Assembly (NCBI RefSeq): GCF_001693415.1
Contig: NZ_MAKX01000001.1
Location: 248,300 to 312,299, forward strand
DNA: 64,000 bases
Origin: Tenacibaculum soleae
GTDB taxonomy: Bacteria > Bacteroidota > Bacteroidia > Flavobacteriales > Flavobacteriaceae
Direction of reading: 5' to 3'
Below, piece after piece: positions 54,408-63,765 of this stretch (the first letter of the stretch is position 1; each line of letters starts with the position of its first letter). Position numbers and translations under genes: made by a program. The notes beneath the pieces were generated by a model. It was given only the letters and a program-made list of their open reading frames with translations. It was not told where the DNA came from and made no database searches.

Positions 54408-55403
54408 ATGATCTTATTACTTCTTTTTATTGCCGCATGTTTTTTAGCATACAGTAATGGTGCAAATGATAATTTTAAAGGTGTTGCTACCTTATTTGGC
54501 GCGGGAATTACTAGTTATAAAAAAGCCATAAATTGGGCTACAATTACAACTTTTTCAGGGGCTGTTGCTGCTATTTTCTTAGCAGAAGAATTAGTAAAGA
54601 ATTTTTCAGGAAAAGGATTAGTTCCTAATGATTTAATACAAACTCCAAATTTTGCAATTGCTATTGCCTTAGGTGCCGCTATTACCGTTTTTACTGCAAC
54701 TAAAATAGGAATGCCTATTTCAACAACACACAGTTTAGTTGGTGGTTTATTGGGTGCAGGAATTATGGCCGTAGGTGCAGAATTTAATTTTACAAAACTT
54801 AGTAATACTTTTTTAATCCCATTAATTGTTAGTCCACTCATGGCTGCATTTTTAAGTTTAACTGTTTATTTATTCTTTAAATTTTTACGAAAACAAATAC
54901 CCACATTAAATAAACAACACTCAACTTTATTAAACATAGATTCTAACAAAATTTTAGATTCGTTACATTATATAAGTTCAGGTATTGTAAGTTTTGCTAG
55001 AGGATTAAACGACACTCCTAAAATTGTAGGTTTATTAATAATTATTAATACAATTAACATTAAATGGAGCATGATTTCTGTTGCAATTATTATGGCTTTA
55101 GGTGGATTGATAAATGCTAAAAAAGTAGGGGAAACAATGAGTAACAAAATTACAAAAATGAACTCAGGTCAAGGCTTTACCGCCAATATAATTACCGGGC
55201 TATTAGTAACTACCGCAAGTGTTCATGGCTTACCTGTTTCTACAACACATGTTTCAGTTGGTTCTCTTTTTGGAATTGGAACCGTTACAAAAAAAGCAAA
55301 CTATAAAGTAATTGGTAAGATTATTTTATCTTGGATACTTACCTTACCAATAGCAGCAATTATGAGTGCGCTGATTTTTAAATTACTAGAAATTGTAGGA
55401 TAA
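54408..55403 (+). CDS. Inorganic phosphate transporter (PiT family)
   Basis: A 331-residue inner-membrane transporter with the two PiT signatures: YSNGANDNFKGVATLFG (about 15-31) and FARGLNDTPKIVGLL (about 197-211), and PISTTHSLVGG and PVSTTHVSVGS as the inverted-repeat partner motifs. It uses an ion gradient, probably protons or sodium. Unlike the other PiT at 30583 it has no PhoU-like domain, and I see no TAAC repeats upstream, so it may be the constitutive, lower-affinity copy. Confidence 0.92.
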   Translation: MILLLLFIAACFLAYSNGANDNFKGVATLFGAGITSYKKAINWATITTFSGAVAAIFLAEELVKNFSGKGLVPNDLIQTPNFAIAIALGAAITVFTATKIGMPISTTHSLVGGLLGAGIMAVGAEFNFTKLSNTFLIPLIVSPLMAAFLSLTVYLFFKFLRKQIPTLNKQHSTLLNIDSNKILDSLHYISSGIVSFARGLNDTPKIVGLLIIINTINIKWSMISVAIIMALGGLINAKKVGETMSNKITKMNSGQGFTANIITGLLVTTASVHGLPVSTTHVSVGSLFGIGTVTKKANYKVIGKIILSWILTLPIAAIMSALIFKLLEIVG

Positions 55404-55450
55404 AAAATTAGTATATTTATTGTGTAGTTACTAACATAATTTATATGTAA

Positions 55451-56335
55451 ATGAATAAATATTTAGACATTATAAAAAACTCTTATACAGATTATTGGAA
55501 CTATCTGAAACAATCTGTTTTAATGGAATTAAATTGGGAGAATTATTTTTACGGTTTAATTATAATTTCTTTAGTTGTTTGGGCGTTAGAAATAATTTTT
55601 CCTTGGCGAAAAAATCAATCAATATTTAGAAAAGATTTTTGGCTAGATGTTTTTTATATGTTTTTTAACTTCTTTATACTGAATTTAATCGTTTTAATAG
55701 CTTTATCTAATTCGGCAGCACAATTTTTTAATGATTTTTTAAATACGTTCAATTTATCAATTAAGAGTTTTCAAGTTTTTGATATTAATCAATTTAACTT
55801 TTGGATAAGAATTTTTATCTTTTTTATAATTATCGATTTTGTGCAATGGTTTACACATACATTGTTACATAAATATAATTTTTTGTGGAAATTTCACAAA
55901 GTACATCATTCAGTAAAAGAAATGGGATTTGCTGCGCATTTACGTTATCACTGGATGGAACCTGTGTTATACAATTCAATGAAGTACATTCCGTTAGCAA
56001 TTATCGGTGGTTTTACAGCCAAAGATGTAGCTTTTGTTCATTTTTTTAACATTACTATTGGTCATTTAAATCATGCTAACATCAACTGGGATTATGGTTT
56101 TTTAAAATACATTTTAAACAATCCTAAAATGCATATTTGGCATCATGCAAAAGAACTTCCAGAAAACAGAAAAACCGGTGTCAATTTTGGAATAACCTTA
56201 AGTATTTGGGATTATATTTTTAAAACAAATTACATTCCGTATAATGGAAGAGATATTGAATTAGGTTTTGAAAATGATGAAAATTTCCCACAAGATTTTA
56301 TCAGTCAAGAATTGTATCCGCTGCGCGAGAAGTAA
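55451..56335 (+). CDS. Sterol desaturase / fatty acid hydroxylase superfamily protein
   Basis: A 294-residue membrane-bound di-iron oxygenase. The His clusters needed for iron are in order: HTLLHK, HKVHHS, a later HLNHANINW and HIWHHAKE. Four hydrophobic segments (about 30-48, 65-92, 115-137, 175-200) surround them. Members hydroxylate or desaturate lipids; the substrate here is unknown. It is convergent with the outer-membrane gene at 56346. Confidence 0.9.
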   Translation: MNKYLDIIKNSYTDYWNYLKQSVLMELNWENYFYGLIIISLVVWALEIIFPWRKNQSIFRKDFWLDVFYMFFNFFILNLIVLIALSNSAAQFFNDFLNTFNLSIKSFQVFDINQFNFWIRIFIFFIIIDFVQWFTHTLLHKYNFLWKFHKVHHSVKEMGFAAHLRYHWMEPVLYNSMKYIPLAIIGGFTAKDVAFVHFFNITIGHLNHANINWDYGFLKYILNNPKMHIWHHAKELPENRKTGVNFGITLSIWDYIFKTNYIPYNGRDIELGFENDENFPQDFISQELYPLREK

Positions 56336-56345
56336 TTAAATGAAC

Positions 56346-57608
56346 TTAAAAATACTGCCCAATTCCAAAAACAAATCCTTTTGATGCATTTTTAGTTAAA
56401 CCATATCCATAATCAATTCTAAATATTGCATTAAATATTTTTTTATTGATAAACCGTAATCCTAATCCTGAGTATGCTTGTGTATTTTTCGCTTTAACAA
56501 AATCACTAAAACTACCCCCTGGTTTTCGCCAACTACCTACATCAACAAAAGCATTTCCTTGTATTGCTAGCCAATTATTTTCATACATTGTGTGTCGGTA
56601 TTCGGTATTCCAAACAATACTACCTGTACCTCTATCAACTAAAATACCAACACCTCTTAAGTTTACGTTATTATCTAATGCAAAAGGTGCAAACGGACTT
56701 TTTATGTTTGATGCCAAGCCTACTCGTAATCTATTTGCCCAATTTCCTTTTTCACCTACTCTTTTGTAATATAAAAAATCATTCCAAAAAACTAAAAAAT
56801 CATCTTGATATTCATTTTCAGAAATCACGTATTGTCCATAAAATTGACTTTTAAATCCACTTATATATTGATAATGATAATTTAAATTATCGTAAGTATA
56901 AACTATTTTAAACAACCACTTATTTACGTTTAGTTTTAAAGGAACCTCGGGCGATGTACTTCCTGATAAATAATTGTATTTTTCTATAAAATAATTCAAC
57001 CCAAACTGTAGGTTATTTTTAAAATTTGTTTGATACAAAGCAAGCGCTTCGTATGATGTGTTTTGATATTTGTAATTAGCCGTTTTATCATCAAAATACA
57101 AAGGCTCTTCACTTATCCATTTTTGATGATTTAACGCCAAACCCCATTTATTAGAAAACAATGTTGGTGCTTTAAAATTAATACCATATGAATCAAATCC
57201 GTTATTTTGATAAAATGCTCCGAGAATAATATTTTGCCCTAGAAAATTATAGTCTGAAACCCCAATTTTATACGCTGTTTTTTCATTCGTAGTCGTCCAA
57301 AGGTTAAACTCTGGTATTAGCGTATGATTTTCTACAACATTTACAAAAACATTGTACTTGTTTTCATGTGAATGAAATACTTGAAAATAAGCATGTGAAA
57401 TTGCAGGCAAACGTTTTAAACGCACCATATCTTTACTTAACAAAACAGAATCTAAAGAAGTGTTATTTTTAGTTGCTAAAATCTTTTTTATCAGCCCTAT
57501 TTTTGTTTTTTTTAACCCTTTAATTTTTACATCAAGAATTTTATTTTTTTGTGAAAATGAACAAAAATTGATTCCAATAATTAAAAACACTATTATTTTA
57601 TTGCGCAT
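56346..57608 (-). CDS. Omp85/BamA-like outer-membrane protein
   Basis: A 420-residue protein with a signal peptide (cleavage near FCSFSQ, about 20). A single POTRA-like domain (25-95; KIKGLKKTKIGLIKKILATKN) precedes a 16-strand type barrel with NLRGVGILVDRGTGSIVWNTEYRH and AFVDVGSWRKPG, typical of surface-antigen Omp85 proteins, and it ends GIGQYF. With only one POTRA it is shorter than BamA and may work as a small secretion or assembly channel. It overlaps the upstream glycoside-hydrolase gene by 11 bases. Confidence 0.78.
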   Translation of the reverse strand: MRNKIIVFLIIGINFCSFSQKNKILDVKIKGLKKTKIGLIKKILATKNNTSLDSVLLSKDMVRLKRLPAISHAYFQVFHSHENKYNVFVNVVENHTLIPEFNLWTTTNEKTAYKIGVSDYNFLGQNIILGAFYQNNGFDSYGINFKAPTLFSNKWGLALNHQKWISEEPLYFDDKTANYKYQNTSYEALALYQTNFKNNLQFGLNYFIEKYNYLSGSTSPEVPLKLNVNKWLFKIVYTYDNLNYHYQYISGFKSQFYGQYVISENEYQDDFLVFWNDFLYYKRVGEKGNWANRLRVGLASNIKSPFAPFALDNNVNLRGVGILVDRGTGSIVWNTEYRHTMYENNWLAIQGNAFVDVGSWRKPGGSFSDFVKAKNTQAYSGLGLRFINKKIFNAIFRIDYGYGLTKNASKGFVFGIGQYF

Positions 57609-58593
57609 ATAATTTTCTAACTAATTCTTCTGTTGGTTTATTTTGTGGCGTAAACCTATTATTTTTTTCTCCACCAACTTCTTGGTGGTTATGAAACCAT
57701 TTCCAAATAAACCCGCCAGCAAACCAATTTTCTTTCCAAAATTGATTATACAAAGCTTGCATTGCATTTTTTTGATTTTGATGGTTTATTTTATCAATAA
57801 CCCTTTTAGACTCCCAAGGTTGTTTCCCTGTATAATCTACACTTCTATATCCATACTCTGTAAACAAAACAGGTTTGTTTACTTTTTTTATAACCTTATC
57901 AATTTCCTTTTTATGAATTTGCCAACCTTGTTCAAATTCTTTGAGAGTTGGTGATTTTTTATCACTTAACGGAAAATAGGCATCAATACCTATATAATCT
58001 AATTCATTCCAAAAAGACACTCTTTTATACTCGTCCCAATTGGCTGCATAAGTAAGTTTTCCTTTATAAATACTTCTAATTTTTTTTATCAGTCCTTCCC
58101 AAAAAACCGGTCTATTTTTAACAAATTGTTCTAATTCGGTACCAATACAAAAAATATCAGCTTTTAAATTTTGTGCTGTTTTTGCATACGTTAAAATAAA
58201 TGCTGCATATGATGTTTCTAAAACCCTCCAATCATCTTCATTTTTCATTGTTATATTTCCGGTAAACTCGCCTTTCCAAACCCATATATGAGGTTTTATC
58301 ATCAGTTTAATATTATTCTTTTTAAATTCCTCAGCATATTGAATTACTCCTTTTTCAGTTTCGCCAAACCATTGTCGATTTGTATTATGAGTTATTGTAG
58401 GTGATGCTAAATCTTTAATAAAACCAAAAGGCATCAGCGCAACATAATTGGCAGACACCTTTATAACTGGGGATGTATGTTTTTGGTTTATCTTATCAGA
58501 AGAAGCTACAAAGCTAATTCCGTTTATTTTTTTTGTTTGACTTTTACACGATAAACAGAGCAAACAAAGTAAAAGGAGTTTATATAATTTCAT
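57598..58593 (-). CDS. Glycoside hydrolase family 113-like lipoprotein
   Basis: A 331-residue lipoprotein (lipobox CLSC, about residue 16). ISFVASSDKINQKHTSPVIK and ANYVALMPFGFI are the GH113 opening, the acid/base Glu is in CIGTELEQFV, and the nucleophile Glu in VLFTEYGYRS. GH113 enzymes known so far are beta-mannanases, but this group of Bacteroidetes lipoproteins is distant and substrate cannot be assumed. The ATG at 58593 is preferred to one at 58611. Upstream and downstream genes encode outer-membrane proteins. Confidence 0.85.
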   Translation of the reverse strand: MKLYKLLLLCLLCLSCKSQTKKINGISFVASSDKINQKHTSPVIKVSANYVALMPFGFIKDLASPTITHNTNRQWFGETEKGVIQYAEEFKKNNIKLMIKPHIWVWKGEFTGNITMKNEDDWRVLETSYAAFILTYAKTAQNLKADIFCIGTELEQFVKNRPVFWEGLIKKIRSIYKGKLTYAANWDEYKRVSFWNELDYIGIDAYFPLSDKKSPTLKEFEQGWQIHKKEIDKVIKKVNKPVLFTEYGYRSVDYTGKQPWESKRVIDKINHQNQKNAMQALYNQFWKENWFAGGFIWKWFHNHQEVGGEKNNRFTPQNKPTEELVRKLYAQ

Positions 58594-58614
58594 AACTCCT
58601 AATTTACACATTTT

Positions 58615-59487
58615 TTAAAATAACGCTCGTATGCCAATATTGAAACTCTGCCCTAATCCATTATTGGTTCCTCTAACAAAATTACTATACAAAGCTTCTA
58701 TATTTAACTCTTTAGTTAATTGGTATTTTCCTCCAAAACCTAACGCAGTATAATCTTGTGTAAAATCTCCGAAACGCTCAGAATGTTGAACAAACCCTAA
58801 AACAGTTGCTTTAGATGATGGAAAATAACTCATAAAAACACTTGGCACTAATAAATAGCTATTATTAGCATAACTTTTACCTTCCTCTCCAAAACTATAT
58901 TCAGTATTTAGTTCAGTAAATAGTTGCCATTTACCTCCTTCGAATGTATAGTCATAAAAAAATCTATTTTGAAAAATCCATGAAGCTTGATCTAAAAAAA
59001 CTCCATTAGCATCTTGCTCAACATCAACTAAAGGAATATGAATTGCAGATTGTATCGATAAATTTCCTAAGCTTTTTAATGGTTGAAATTTAATTGCCGG
59101 AGCAATAGAGGTAATTCCTTTTCTTTCGGTTTGTCCACTTTCTAAACTAAAAACAGATAAAGCTTGCCTCCCACCAATTGTATTGGATCTAAACTCTGCT
59201 AAAAAACCAATATTAAAACGATTATTATCTGAAATCCCTGTAAAAATCTCAACAGACGATGTAAAAAAGTTTTCTCTTAATTTTGATTTTGAATCTCCGT
59301 TTTCATTTGCAAATTTTGTTTCTGTATATAAGTTATTTCCCCATTTAACATCCCATTGCCCTTTATTTAATAGCTTTGATGGTGTATACGTTTGTATATT
59401 ACTTTTTTCTAACTCTTTTTCTTGAGAGTAACCTTTTATAACGCTAAACAACACTATTGCAACAATGTAACCGAATTTAATTTTCAT
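58615..59487 (-). CDS. Outer-membrane beta-barrel protein of unknown function
   Basis: A 290-residue protein with a signal peptide (cleavage after KGYSQ, about 22). The mature chain is a sequence of amphipathic strands ending NIGIRALF with a terminal Phe, so it is an outer-membrane barrel. I see no family-level motif. It leads the run with the GH113-like lipoprotein and the Omp85-like protein, so the three may form an outer-membrane carbohydrate or assembly unit. The 139 bases upstream (59488-59626) show no gene. Confidence 0.75.
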   Translation of the reverse strand: MKIKFGYIVAIVLFSVIKGYSQEKELEKSNIQTYTPSKLLNKGQWDVKWGNNLYTETKFANENGDSKSKLRENFFTSSVEIFTGISDNNRFNIGFLAEFRSNTIGGRQALSVFSLESGQTERKGITSIAPAIKFQPLKSLGNLSIQSAIHIPLVDVEQDANGVFLDQASWIFQNRFFYDYTFEGGKWQLFTELNTEYSFGEEGKSYANNSYLLVPSVFMSYFPSSKATVLGFVQHSERFGDFTQDYTALGFGGKYQLTKELNIEALYSNFVRGTNNGLGQSFNIGIRALF

Positions 59488-59626
59488 TTTTAATCTTTTT
59501 TAATTGAATTATAAGACGTAGTATTTTTAATTTACTTGCATTTTATCTTTATTTAAAACCATTCTAAATTTATTTATTCTATTAAGTTCTTAACTTTAAC
59601 AACGACCTAACTGCAAATCAACTTTT

Positions 59627-60970
59627 ATGGAACACGTTGTTATTATCGGTAATGGAATATCTGGTGTTACTGCCGCAAGGCATATCAGAAAATTATCTGA
59701 CAAAAAAATTACCATTATTTCTTCTGAAACTGAATACTTCTTTTCAAGAACTGCCTTAATGTATGTTTACATGGGGCATATGAAATTTGAACATACGCAA
59801 CCTTATGAACCTTGGTTTTGGAAAAAGAATAACATCGAATTAAAAAAAGGGTTTGTTAGCCATATAGATACTCAAAAAAAGGAATTAGAATTTAAAAATG
59901 GAGAATCTTTTTCTTTTGATAAATTGATAATCGCTACAGGTTCTAAACCTAATAAGTTTGGTTGGCCAGGTCAAGATTTAGAAGGTGTTTTGGGAATGTA
60001 TCATAAACAAGACCTAGAAAAATTAGAAAAATTTGCTCCTAATAACAAAGTATGTAAAAGGGCTGTAATTGTTGGTGGTGGTTTAATAGGAATAGAACTT
60101 GCTGAAATGTTACATAGCAGAAATATACCCGTAACTTTTTTGGTACGTGAACAAAGTTTTTGGGGTGGAGTTTTACCAAAAGAAGAGTCTGCAATGATTA
60201 ACAAAGAAATTACTAACAATCATATTGATTTACGATTAGGTGTAAACCTAAAAGAGATTAAAGCTGATGAAAATGGACAGGTAAAATCTGTTATAATTGC
60301 TGAAACTGGCGAAGAAATAACATGTAACGTAGTTGGATTAACAGCTGGAGTTTCGCCAAATATCGATTTTATAAAATCTTCAGAGATAGAAATTGGTCGT
60401 GGTGTAAAAGTAAACTCGTTTTTAGAAACCAACATTAACGATATTTATGCCATTGGTGATTGCGCTGAACAACATGAAGCAATTGGTAATCGCAGGCCAA
60501 TTGAAGCTGTTTGGTACACTGGTAGAATGATGGGAGAAACTGTTGCGCAAACTATTTGTGATAACAAAACTGCCTACAAACCCGGGCATTGGTTTAACTC
60601 TGCTAAATTTATTGATATTGAATATCAAACCTACGGTTGGGTTTGGGCGAAACCTAAAGAAAATGAAGCTCGTTTTTATTGGGAACACCAAAGTGGCAAA
60701 AAATGTATTCACATTAATTATGACAAAAACACCCATGAGTTTATTGGAATTAACACTTTTGGTATTAGAATGCGTCATGAGTTTTTTGATGCTGTTTTAA
60801 CCAACAAAAAATCGGTAGAACATGTTTTAGAACATTTAGCAGATGCTAATTTTGACCCTGAATTTTTTAAACTTCACGAACCAGAAATTATTGCAAAATT
60901 CAACAAAGAAAACGACACTAATATTCAACTAAAAAAGAAGAGTTGGAAACGAATTTTTAATAAAGCATAA
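59627..60970 (+). CDS. FAD-dependent NAD(P)H oxidoreductase (rubredoxin-reductase type)
   Basis: A 447-residue flavoprotein. VVIIGNGISGVTAARHIRK is the FAD-binding motif, AVIVGGGLIGIELAEML the NAD(P)H one, and DIYAIGDCAEQHEAIGNRRP the second FAD contact, all in the usual order for the rubredoxin/ferredoxin reductase family. A C-terminal extension (about 330-447) with WAKPKENEARFYWEH is additional to the standard fold. The next gene, four bases on, encodes a membrane 4Fe-4S protein, so the two likely pass electrons between NAD(P)H and a membrane acceptor. Confidence 0.88.
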   Translation: MEHVVIIGNGISGVTAARHIRKLSDKKITIISSETEYFFSRTALMYVYMGHMKFEHTQPYEPWFWKKNNIELKKGFVSHIDTQKKELEFKNGESFSFDKLIIATGSKPNKFGWPGQDLEGVLGMYHKQDLEKLEKFAPNNKVCKRAVIVGGGLIGIELAEMLHSRNIPVTFLVREQSFWGGVLPKEESAMINKEITNNHIDLRLGVNLKEIKADENGQVKSVIIAETGEEITCNVVGLTAGVSPNIDFIKSSEIEIGRGVKVNSFLETNINDIYAIGDCAEQHEAIGNRRPIEAVWYTGRMMGETVAQTICDNKTAYKPGHWFNSAKFIDIEYQTYGWVWAKPKENEARFYWEHQSGKKCIHINYDKNTHEFIGINTFGIRMRHEFFDAVLTNKKSVEHVLEHLADANFDPEFFKLHEPEIIAKFNKENDTNIQLKKKSWKRIFNKA

Positions 60971-60974
60971 TTAC

Positions 60975-62579
60975 ATGAAAACAATTAAAAACATCGGATT
61001 GCTAATATGCTTTATCGGTTTTGCAATTTTTACTGCAAGTATATTTACAGGTACAAATAACGTTTCTCAAAAAACTTTTGACACGTGGGCAGCTCAAAAG
61101 GTAAAAAGTGAGTTTTTTATAGAAAAGGCACAGCATGAAATTGTAGATAAAAACTTAAGTACCTATGCTTTATCCTCTAAAATAATCGAAATAGCAAAAG
61201 CATCAAACCAATACCATAAAGCACAAAAAGAAATTGCTTGGGATAAAATTATCTGGTTAAAATGGAACAAAACATCTAAAGATTTTATATATCCTTTGGT
61301 TAGAGAATCGGCAACGGGTTGGGTTAAAAACAATCAAAGTTTATTTTTCTTTTTAACGTTTGGATTAGCAATTTTAGGAGGCACAATTGCTTTTGCTACA
61401 GATTACAAATTATTAGGTCCAGCAGGGATTAAAAACAATGGTATTTTTCAACATTCAGCAACCAACAGAGGTTATTTAGGAATTGTAGCTTTTATATTTT
61501 TTGTGGGCTTTTATATGTTCCTATACTTTTACCCTAACTATTTGGTAAATCCTATTTTAGCAACCAACCCTATTAGTAAAAACTTAAGTGGTAACCCTGC
61601 TAGCCAATGGTTTTTATACGGATTTATGTATTGCGCAGTAATGAGTGTTTTTGCTATAAGAATGTTTATCAAGTACCGTCATAATAACTATCAAATACTA
61701 CGAACAGCAGTTGTATTATTTTTTCAAATTGCTTTTGCCTTTTTAATTCCTGAAATATTAGTTGCTTTTAACAAACCTTGGTTTGATTTTAAAAATGCCT
61801 TTCCGTTAAATTATTCTTTCTTTTTCGATTGGAATATCAACAATTTATTAGAAAGCGGAAACTTAGGTATTTTTATGTTGGTATGGGGAATTTTACTAAC
61901 CTTAATTATCGTTCCTGTAATGGTTTATTTTTATGGAAAAAGATGGTATTGTTCTTGGGTTTGTGGTTGCGGTGGATTGGCCGAAACCCTGGGTGATCCA
62001 TATAGACAGTTATCGAGTAAATCATTATTTTCTTGGAAAATTGAACGCTATTTAATACACGGAGTTTTAGTTTTTGCGCTAGGGATGACTGCCTTAACTT
62101 TATACACTTATTTTGCTGAAATAGAAAGCTGGAAAGAAATTGCTTTTGGTATTTCTGCTTATGATATACAAACTAGCTACGGATTTTTAATAGGCTCTAT
62201 TTTTTCTGGAGTTATAGGAACCGGATTTTACCCTATTTTAGGAAACCGTGTTTGGTGTCGTTTTGGTTGCCCGTTAGCTGCTTATATGGGATTTGTACAG
62301 CGTTTTAAATCTCGTTTTAGAATTACCACAAACGGAGGGCAATGTATTTCTTGTGGTAATTGTTCTACTTATTGCGAACAAGGAATTGATGTAAGAGCTT
62401 ATGCACAAAAAGGAGAAAACATTGTTCGTTCTAGCTGTGTTGGTTGTGGCGTTTGTTCTGCTGTTTGTCCGCGTGGAGTTTTAAAGTTAGAAAATGGTCC
62501 AGAAGAAGGACGTATAAACCCGACAGAAGTATTACTAGGAAACGATGTTGATTTAATGAAATTAGTGAATGATAAATAA
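60975..62579 (+). CDS. Membrane 4Fe-4S protein (NapH/CcoG-like)
   Basis: A 534-residue inner-membrane protein with six or more helices. WYCSWVCGCGGLAETLGDPY and RVWCRFGCPLAAYMGF are the paired CxxxCxxxP-like motifs of NapH/CcoG proteins. Two ferredoxin-type clusters follow: CISCGNCSTYCEQGID and CVGCGVCSAVCPRG. Related proteins move electrons across the membrane from periplasmic or quinone donors. It is paired with the flavoprotein upstream (4-base gap) and overlaps the MORN gene by 11 bases. Confidence 0.87.
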   Translation: MKTIKNIGLLICFIGFAIFTASIFTGTNNVSQKTFDTWAAQKVKSEFFIEKAQHEIVDKNLSTYALSSKIIEIAKASNQYHKAQKEIAWDKIIWLKWNKTSKDFIYPLVRESATGWVKNNQSLFFFLTFGLAILGGTIAFATDYKLLGPAGIKNNGIFQHSATNRGYLGIVAFIFFVGFYMFLYFYPNYLVNPILATNPISKNLSGNPASQWFLYGFMYCAVMSVFAIRMFIKYRHNNYQILRTAVVLFFQIAFAFLIPEILVAFNKPWFDFKNAFPLNYSFFFDWNINNLLESGNLGIFMLVWGILLTLIIVPVMVYFYGKRWYCSWVCGCGGLAETLGDPYRQLSSKSLFSWKIERYLIHGVLVFALGMTALTLYTYFAEIESWKEIAFGISAYDIQTSYGFLIGSIFSGVIGTGFYPILGNRVWCRFGCPLAAYMGFVQRFKSRFRITTNGGQCISCGNCSTYCEQGIDVRAYAQKGENIVRSSCVGCGVCSAVCPRGVLKLENGPEEGRINPTEVLLGNDVDLMKLVNDK

Positions 62580-63069
62580 AGTAAAATATAATACTCAAAA
62601 TATTTTTTTGCTTTTGTTATTATTTATCAGCATTACAATATTAGGGCAAAAAAAATACACAAAAATCAACTTTAAAAATGGCAATATAAAAGCTGAAGGT
62701 TGGATTTTAAAAACAGCAAAAGTTAAGTATTGGAAGTTTTACTATAAAAACGGAAACGTTAAAAAAGAAGGACATTTTAAAAATAATCATCCTGATAAAT
62801 ATTGGTACTTTTACCGTAAAGATGCTTCTAAAGAAAAAGAAGGACATTTTAGTAATAGAAAACAAAACGATTGGTGGTTATTTTATGATAAAAATGGAAA
62901 TGTTAATCATAAATGCCAATTAAAAGACAACCAAAAAAATGGCTATTGTTTACTGTATAAAAATAAAAAATTAACGAAAGCATCTAAATTTAAAAACGGA
63001 AAAAAAATAAAAGAATGGGATAGCTTTTCATCTTTCAAAAAAGAAAACAAACTCTCTGACTTACAATAA
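62569..63069 (+). CDS. MORN-repeat (YwqK-like) exported protein
   Basis: A 166-residue protein with a hydrophobic N-terminus (residues 12-27, cleavage near TILGQ) and repeats of the YwqK/MORN type: KNGNIKAEGW, KNGNVKKEGHF, KEKEGHFSNRK and KNGNVNHKCQL, each about 22 residues long. In some bacteria the family is annotated as an antitoxin (YwqK), but no toxin gene is next to it and the signal-like start argues against that role. It lies within the redox/glycosyltransferase run. Confidence 0.82.
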   Translation: MINKVKYNTQNIFLLLLLFISITILGQKKYTKINFKNGNIKAEGWILKTAKVKYWKFYYKNGNVKKEGHFKNNHPDKYWYFYRKDASKEKEGHFSNRKQNDWWLFYDKNGNVNHKCQLKDNQKNGYCLLYKNKKLTKASKFKNGKKIKEWDSFSSFKKENKLSDLQ

Positions 63070-63072
63070 ATA

Positions 63073-63765
63073 ATGAAGCAATCAATTAAAGTTATCATTC
63101 CTGCTTACAATGAACAAGATTCAATTGGACTTGTAATTAACGATATTCCATCAATTGTTGATGAAATAATTGTAATTAGTAACAACTCAACCGATGCTAC
63201 CGAGCAAAATGCAAAAAAGGCAGGAGCAACTGTTTTAACAGAAAACAGAAGAGGTTATGGATACGCTTGTTTAAAAGGTATGGAACACATTGCTAATCAA
63301 AAAAACAAACCAGATATTGTTGTTTTTTTAGACGGTGATTATTCTGATTACCCTGAACAACTTACCGAATTAGTATACCCAATCATCAATCAAAATATAG
63401 ATTTTGTAATTGGTGCTCGGGTTGAAAAATTAAGAGAAAACGGTTCAATGACTACACAACAAATTTTCGGAAATTGGTTAGCTACTTTTTTAATGAAATT
63501 TTTTTTTAAGGCAAATTTTACAGATTTAGGTCCATTTAGAGCTATCAAATACGATAAATTACTTGCTTTAAACATGGAAGATAAAACCTATGGCTGGACG
63601 GTTGAAATGCAATTAAAAGCTTTAAAACAAAAATTTAGCTATACCGAAATACCTATGAAATATAGGAACAGAATTGGTGTATCAAAAGTTTCTGGTACCG
63701 TAAAAGGTAGTATCTTAGCCGGCGTTAAAATATTAACTTGGATATTTAAATACAGTTTTAAATAA
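63073..63765 (+). CDS. Glycosyltransferase, GT2 family (DPM1-like)
   Basis: A 230-residue GT-A enzyme beginning IKVIIPAYNEQDSIG, with VISNNSTDATEQNAKKAG, VFLDGDYSDYPEQ (DxD region) and GARVEKLRENGSM. The fold is like dolichol-phosphate sugar synthases. It has no membrane helix apart from a C-terminal hydrophobic tail. Its stop overlaps the ATG of the next gene (TAATG), so the two glycosyltransferases are translationally coupled. Confidence 0.88.
   Translation: MKQSIKVIIPAYNEQDSIGLVINDIPSIVDEIIVISNNSTDATEQNAKKAGATVLTENRRGYGYACLKGMEHIANQKNKPDIVVFLDGDYSDYPEQLTELVYPIINQNIDFVIGARVEKLRENGSMTTQQIFGNWLATFLMKFFFKANFTDLGPFRAIKYDKLLALNMEDKTYGWTVEMQLKALKQKFSYTEIPMKYRNRIGVSKVSGTVKGSILAGVKILTWIFKYSFK

Noticed and set aside
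62569..63069. Toxin-antitoxin module based on the YwqK name
   Set aside because: No toxin gene adjoins, and the protein has a signal-like N-terminus; the MORN repeats alone do not make it an antitoxin.
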